Assembly (NCBI RefSeq): GCF_041154745.1
Contig: NZ_AP031573.1
Span: forward strand, 4,464,001 to 4,528,000
Direction: 5' to 3'
Origin: Flavobacterium sp. CFS9
Lineage (GTDB): Bacteria; Bacteroidota; Bacteroidia; Flavobacteriales; Flavobacteriaceae
DNA: 64,000 nt
This document shows positions 63,253 through 64,000 of this stretch, one piece after another; positions within the stretch are counted from its first letter, which is position 1; each line of letters starts with the position of its first letter. The notes under the pieces were generated by a model, which did no database searches, had not been told where the DNA came from, and saw only the letters and a program-made list of their open reading frames with translations. The position numbers and the translations under genes are program-made.

Positions 63253-63903
63253 ATGAATGGAACAGTATTTATCAACCGGCTCAGCAACAGGTCAAGGCTG
63301 GCAATATCCGCTTCGGCGGGGCTGCTCACAGCCGTTGTCCTTGAAATAGGAACCAGCAGGCCTTCGGTGCACATCATGGCGGTATGGCTGGCTTTTTCGC
63401 TCACCCAGCTGTTTTTCTCCTGGTTCACCATATTCACCTGCCGTGTGGCCGAGCTCAAGAAGAATGCCAAAGACCAGGACTCGGGACGCGCTGTGCTTTC
63501 CCTGTTCATGCTCCTTACAACGGCCGTCAGCCTTCTGGGGATCGTGCTGCTGTATGTTTCGGCCGAGCAGAAGTCAGGCTCCGAGCTGGCGCTGCATGTG
63601 GTGATGACACTCTCATCGGTGGGAACGGCCTGGGCGGTGGTCCATACCACATTTGCCTTCAAATACGCCAATCTGCATTATTCGCTCAATGGCCTTGATT
63701 TTCCCGGAAAAGGCGAACCTGACTATCTCGACTTTGTCTATTTCTCATTTGTGATCGGCACAACCTTTCAGGTGTCCGATGTTGCCATACTGGACAGGAA
63801 GATAAGAAGGACCGCACTGGTGCACGGGGTGCTCTCCTTTATGTTCAACACTACCATACTGGCATTGAGCATCAACATAATTTCAAGCATGGTCCAGCGC
63901 TGA
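63253..63903 (+). CDS. DUF1345 family membrane protein
   Basis: The 216-residue protein has about five membrane spans and the family-typical segments LDFVYFSFVIGTTFQVSDVAI and SFMFNTTILALSINII. Function unknown; it is frequently encoded near envelope genes. It is 39 bases after the transferase in the same direction and is followed by a hairpin terminator, making it the last gene of the pap2 operon. Confidence 0.9.
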   Translation: MNGTVFINRLSNRSRLAISASAGLLTAVVLEIGTSRPSVHIMAVWLAFSLTQLFFSWFTIFTCRVAELKKNAKDQDSGRAVLSLFMLLTTAVSLLGIVLLYVSAEQKSGSELALHVVMTLSSVGTAWAVVHTTFAFKYANLHYSLNGLDFPGKGEPDYLDFVYFSFVIGTTFQVSDVAILDRKIRRTALVHGVLSFMFNTTILALSINIISSMVQR

Positions 63904-63959
63904 AAAATATAGCCCAACAGGAACATTTGCATGTACCCAAACTCTGTTTTTTTTGATTT

Positions 63960-63997
63960 GATTCTCCCGGCATCCAGTTTTCATTGCTGGGGGAATC
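63960..63997 (+). terminator. Terminator of the pap2-eptA-DUF1345 operon
   Basis: GATTCTCCCGGCA and TGCTGGGGGAATC form a 13-bp stem with two wobble or mismatched positions and a 12-base loop, followed by TTT at the window end. Confidence 0.65.
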
Positions 63998-64000
63998 TTT

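Noticed and set aside
1..64000. Integrase, tRNA attachment site or element end inside the window
   Set aside because: No tyrosine or serine recombinase motif, tRNA-like cloverleaf or matching direct repeats were recognised by eye; the borders probably lie outside.

Overview
The window comes from a Bacteroidota genome, most likely a flavobacterium or relative. The evidence is a CTnDOT-type conjugation region with the traA-traM gene order, SusC/SusD and RteC homologues, TPR-AraC hybrid regulators, several small families known mainly from Bacteroidota, and promoter-like TAnnTTTG boxes. Most of it reads as part of a large integrative and conjugative element (ICE) and its cargo. No integrase, tRNA, rRNA, CRISPR array or insertion sequence was recognised, and both ends of the element lie outside the window or are not visible. 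Base composition is patchy: the tra and repair genes are fairly GC-rich, whereas 6.1-12.4 kb, 30.7-35 kb and 35-45 kb are clearly AT-richer, as expected for cargo of separate origin.

Layout. 1-5.9 kb: mating-pore genes traM (cut by the window edge), traL, traK, traJ, traI, traG, traF and traE on the minus strand. 6.1-12.2 kb: a tightly packed four-gene minus-strand operon placed between traE and traD and bounded by terminators. It encodes a protein with two GHKL ATPase modules (MORC/Hsp90-like plus histidine kinase), a receiver-domain protein with an unfamiliar output domain, a protein of unknown function and an N6-adenine DNA methyltransferase. This is the best candidate for an undescribed defence system. 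12.5-14.3 kb: traD, traC and traA. 14.3-20.3 kb: an oriT-like set of inverted repeats, then mobA, mobB and mobC (accessory protein, relaxase, coupling ATPase), with a PD-(D/E)XK nuclease gene inserted on the opposite strand between mobB and mobC. 20.4-26.6 kb: a YhcG-like nuclease, topoisomerase III, a DUF4099/DUF3945 protein, an excisionase-like HTH protein and RteC, a usual ICE maintenance and regulation set.

26.7-30.6 kb: an AraC regulator, two envelope proteins and a TPR-AraC membrane regulator. 30.7-34.8 kb: an AT-rich second defence-like island with a PLD nuclease joined to an EVE/PUA-like domain, two unknown proteins and an HTH regulator with a perfect inverted-repeat operator. 35.4-44.8 kb: a SusC/SusD pair and a prolyl-oligopeptidase, facing two tandem small secreted four-cysteine proteins and a MauE-like redox membrane protein; these may form a secreted-peptide uptake or processing system. 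45.2-53.5 kb: a DUF6965-like protein, a stand-alone response regulator, a DinB polymerase plus DnaE-type polymerase operon behind a palindromic operator, a YedK/SRAP protein, DUF1810 and small unknowns. 53.8-57.6 kb: a 1263-residue protein with a nuclease-like N-terminus, a degenerate NTPase-like middle and a helical C-terminus. 57.7-64 kb: a frameshifted small secreted protein, an Nramp-related transporter, a DUF6660-like cysteine protein, then a pap2-eptA-DUF1345 operon for envelope lipid modification.

How they fit: the tra and mob genes move the element, RteC and the HTH protein probably control excision, and the cargo offers phage defence, error-prone repair, envelope modification and nutrient or peptide uptake. 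All functions are inferred from reading the sequence; no database search was run.
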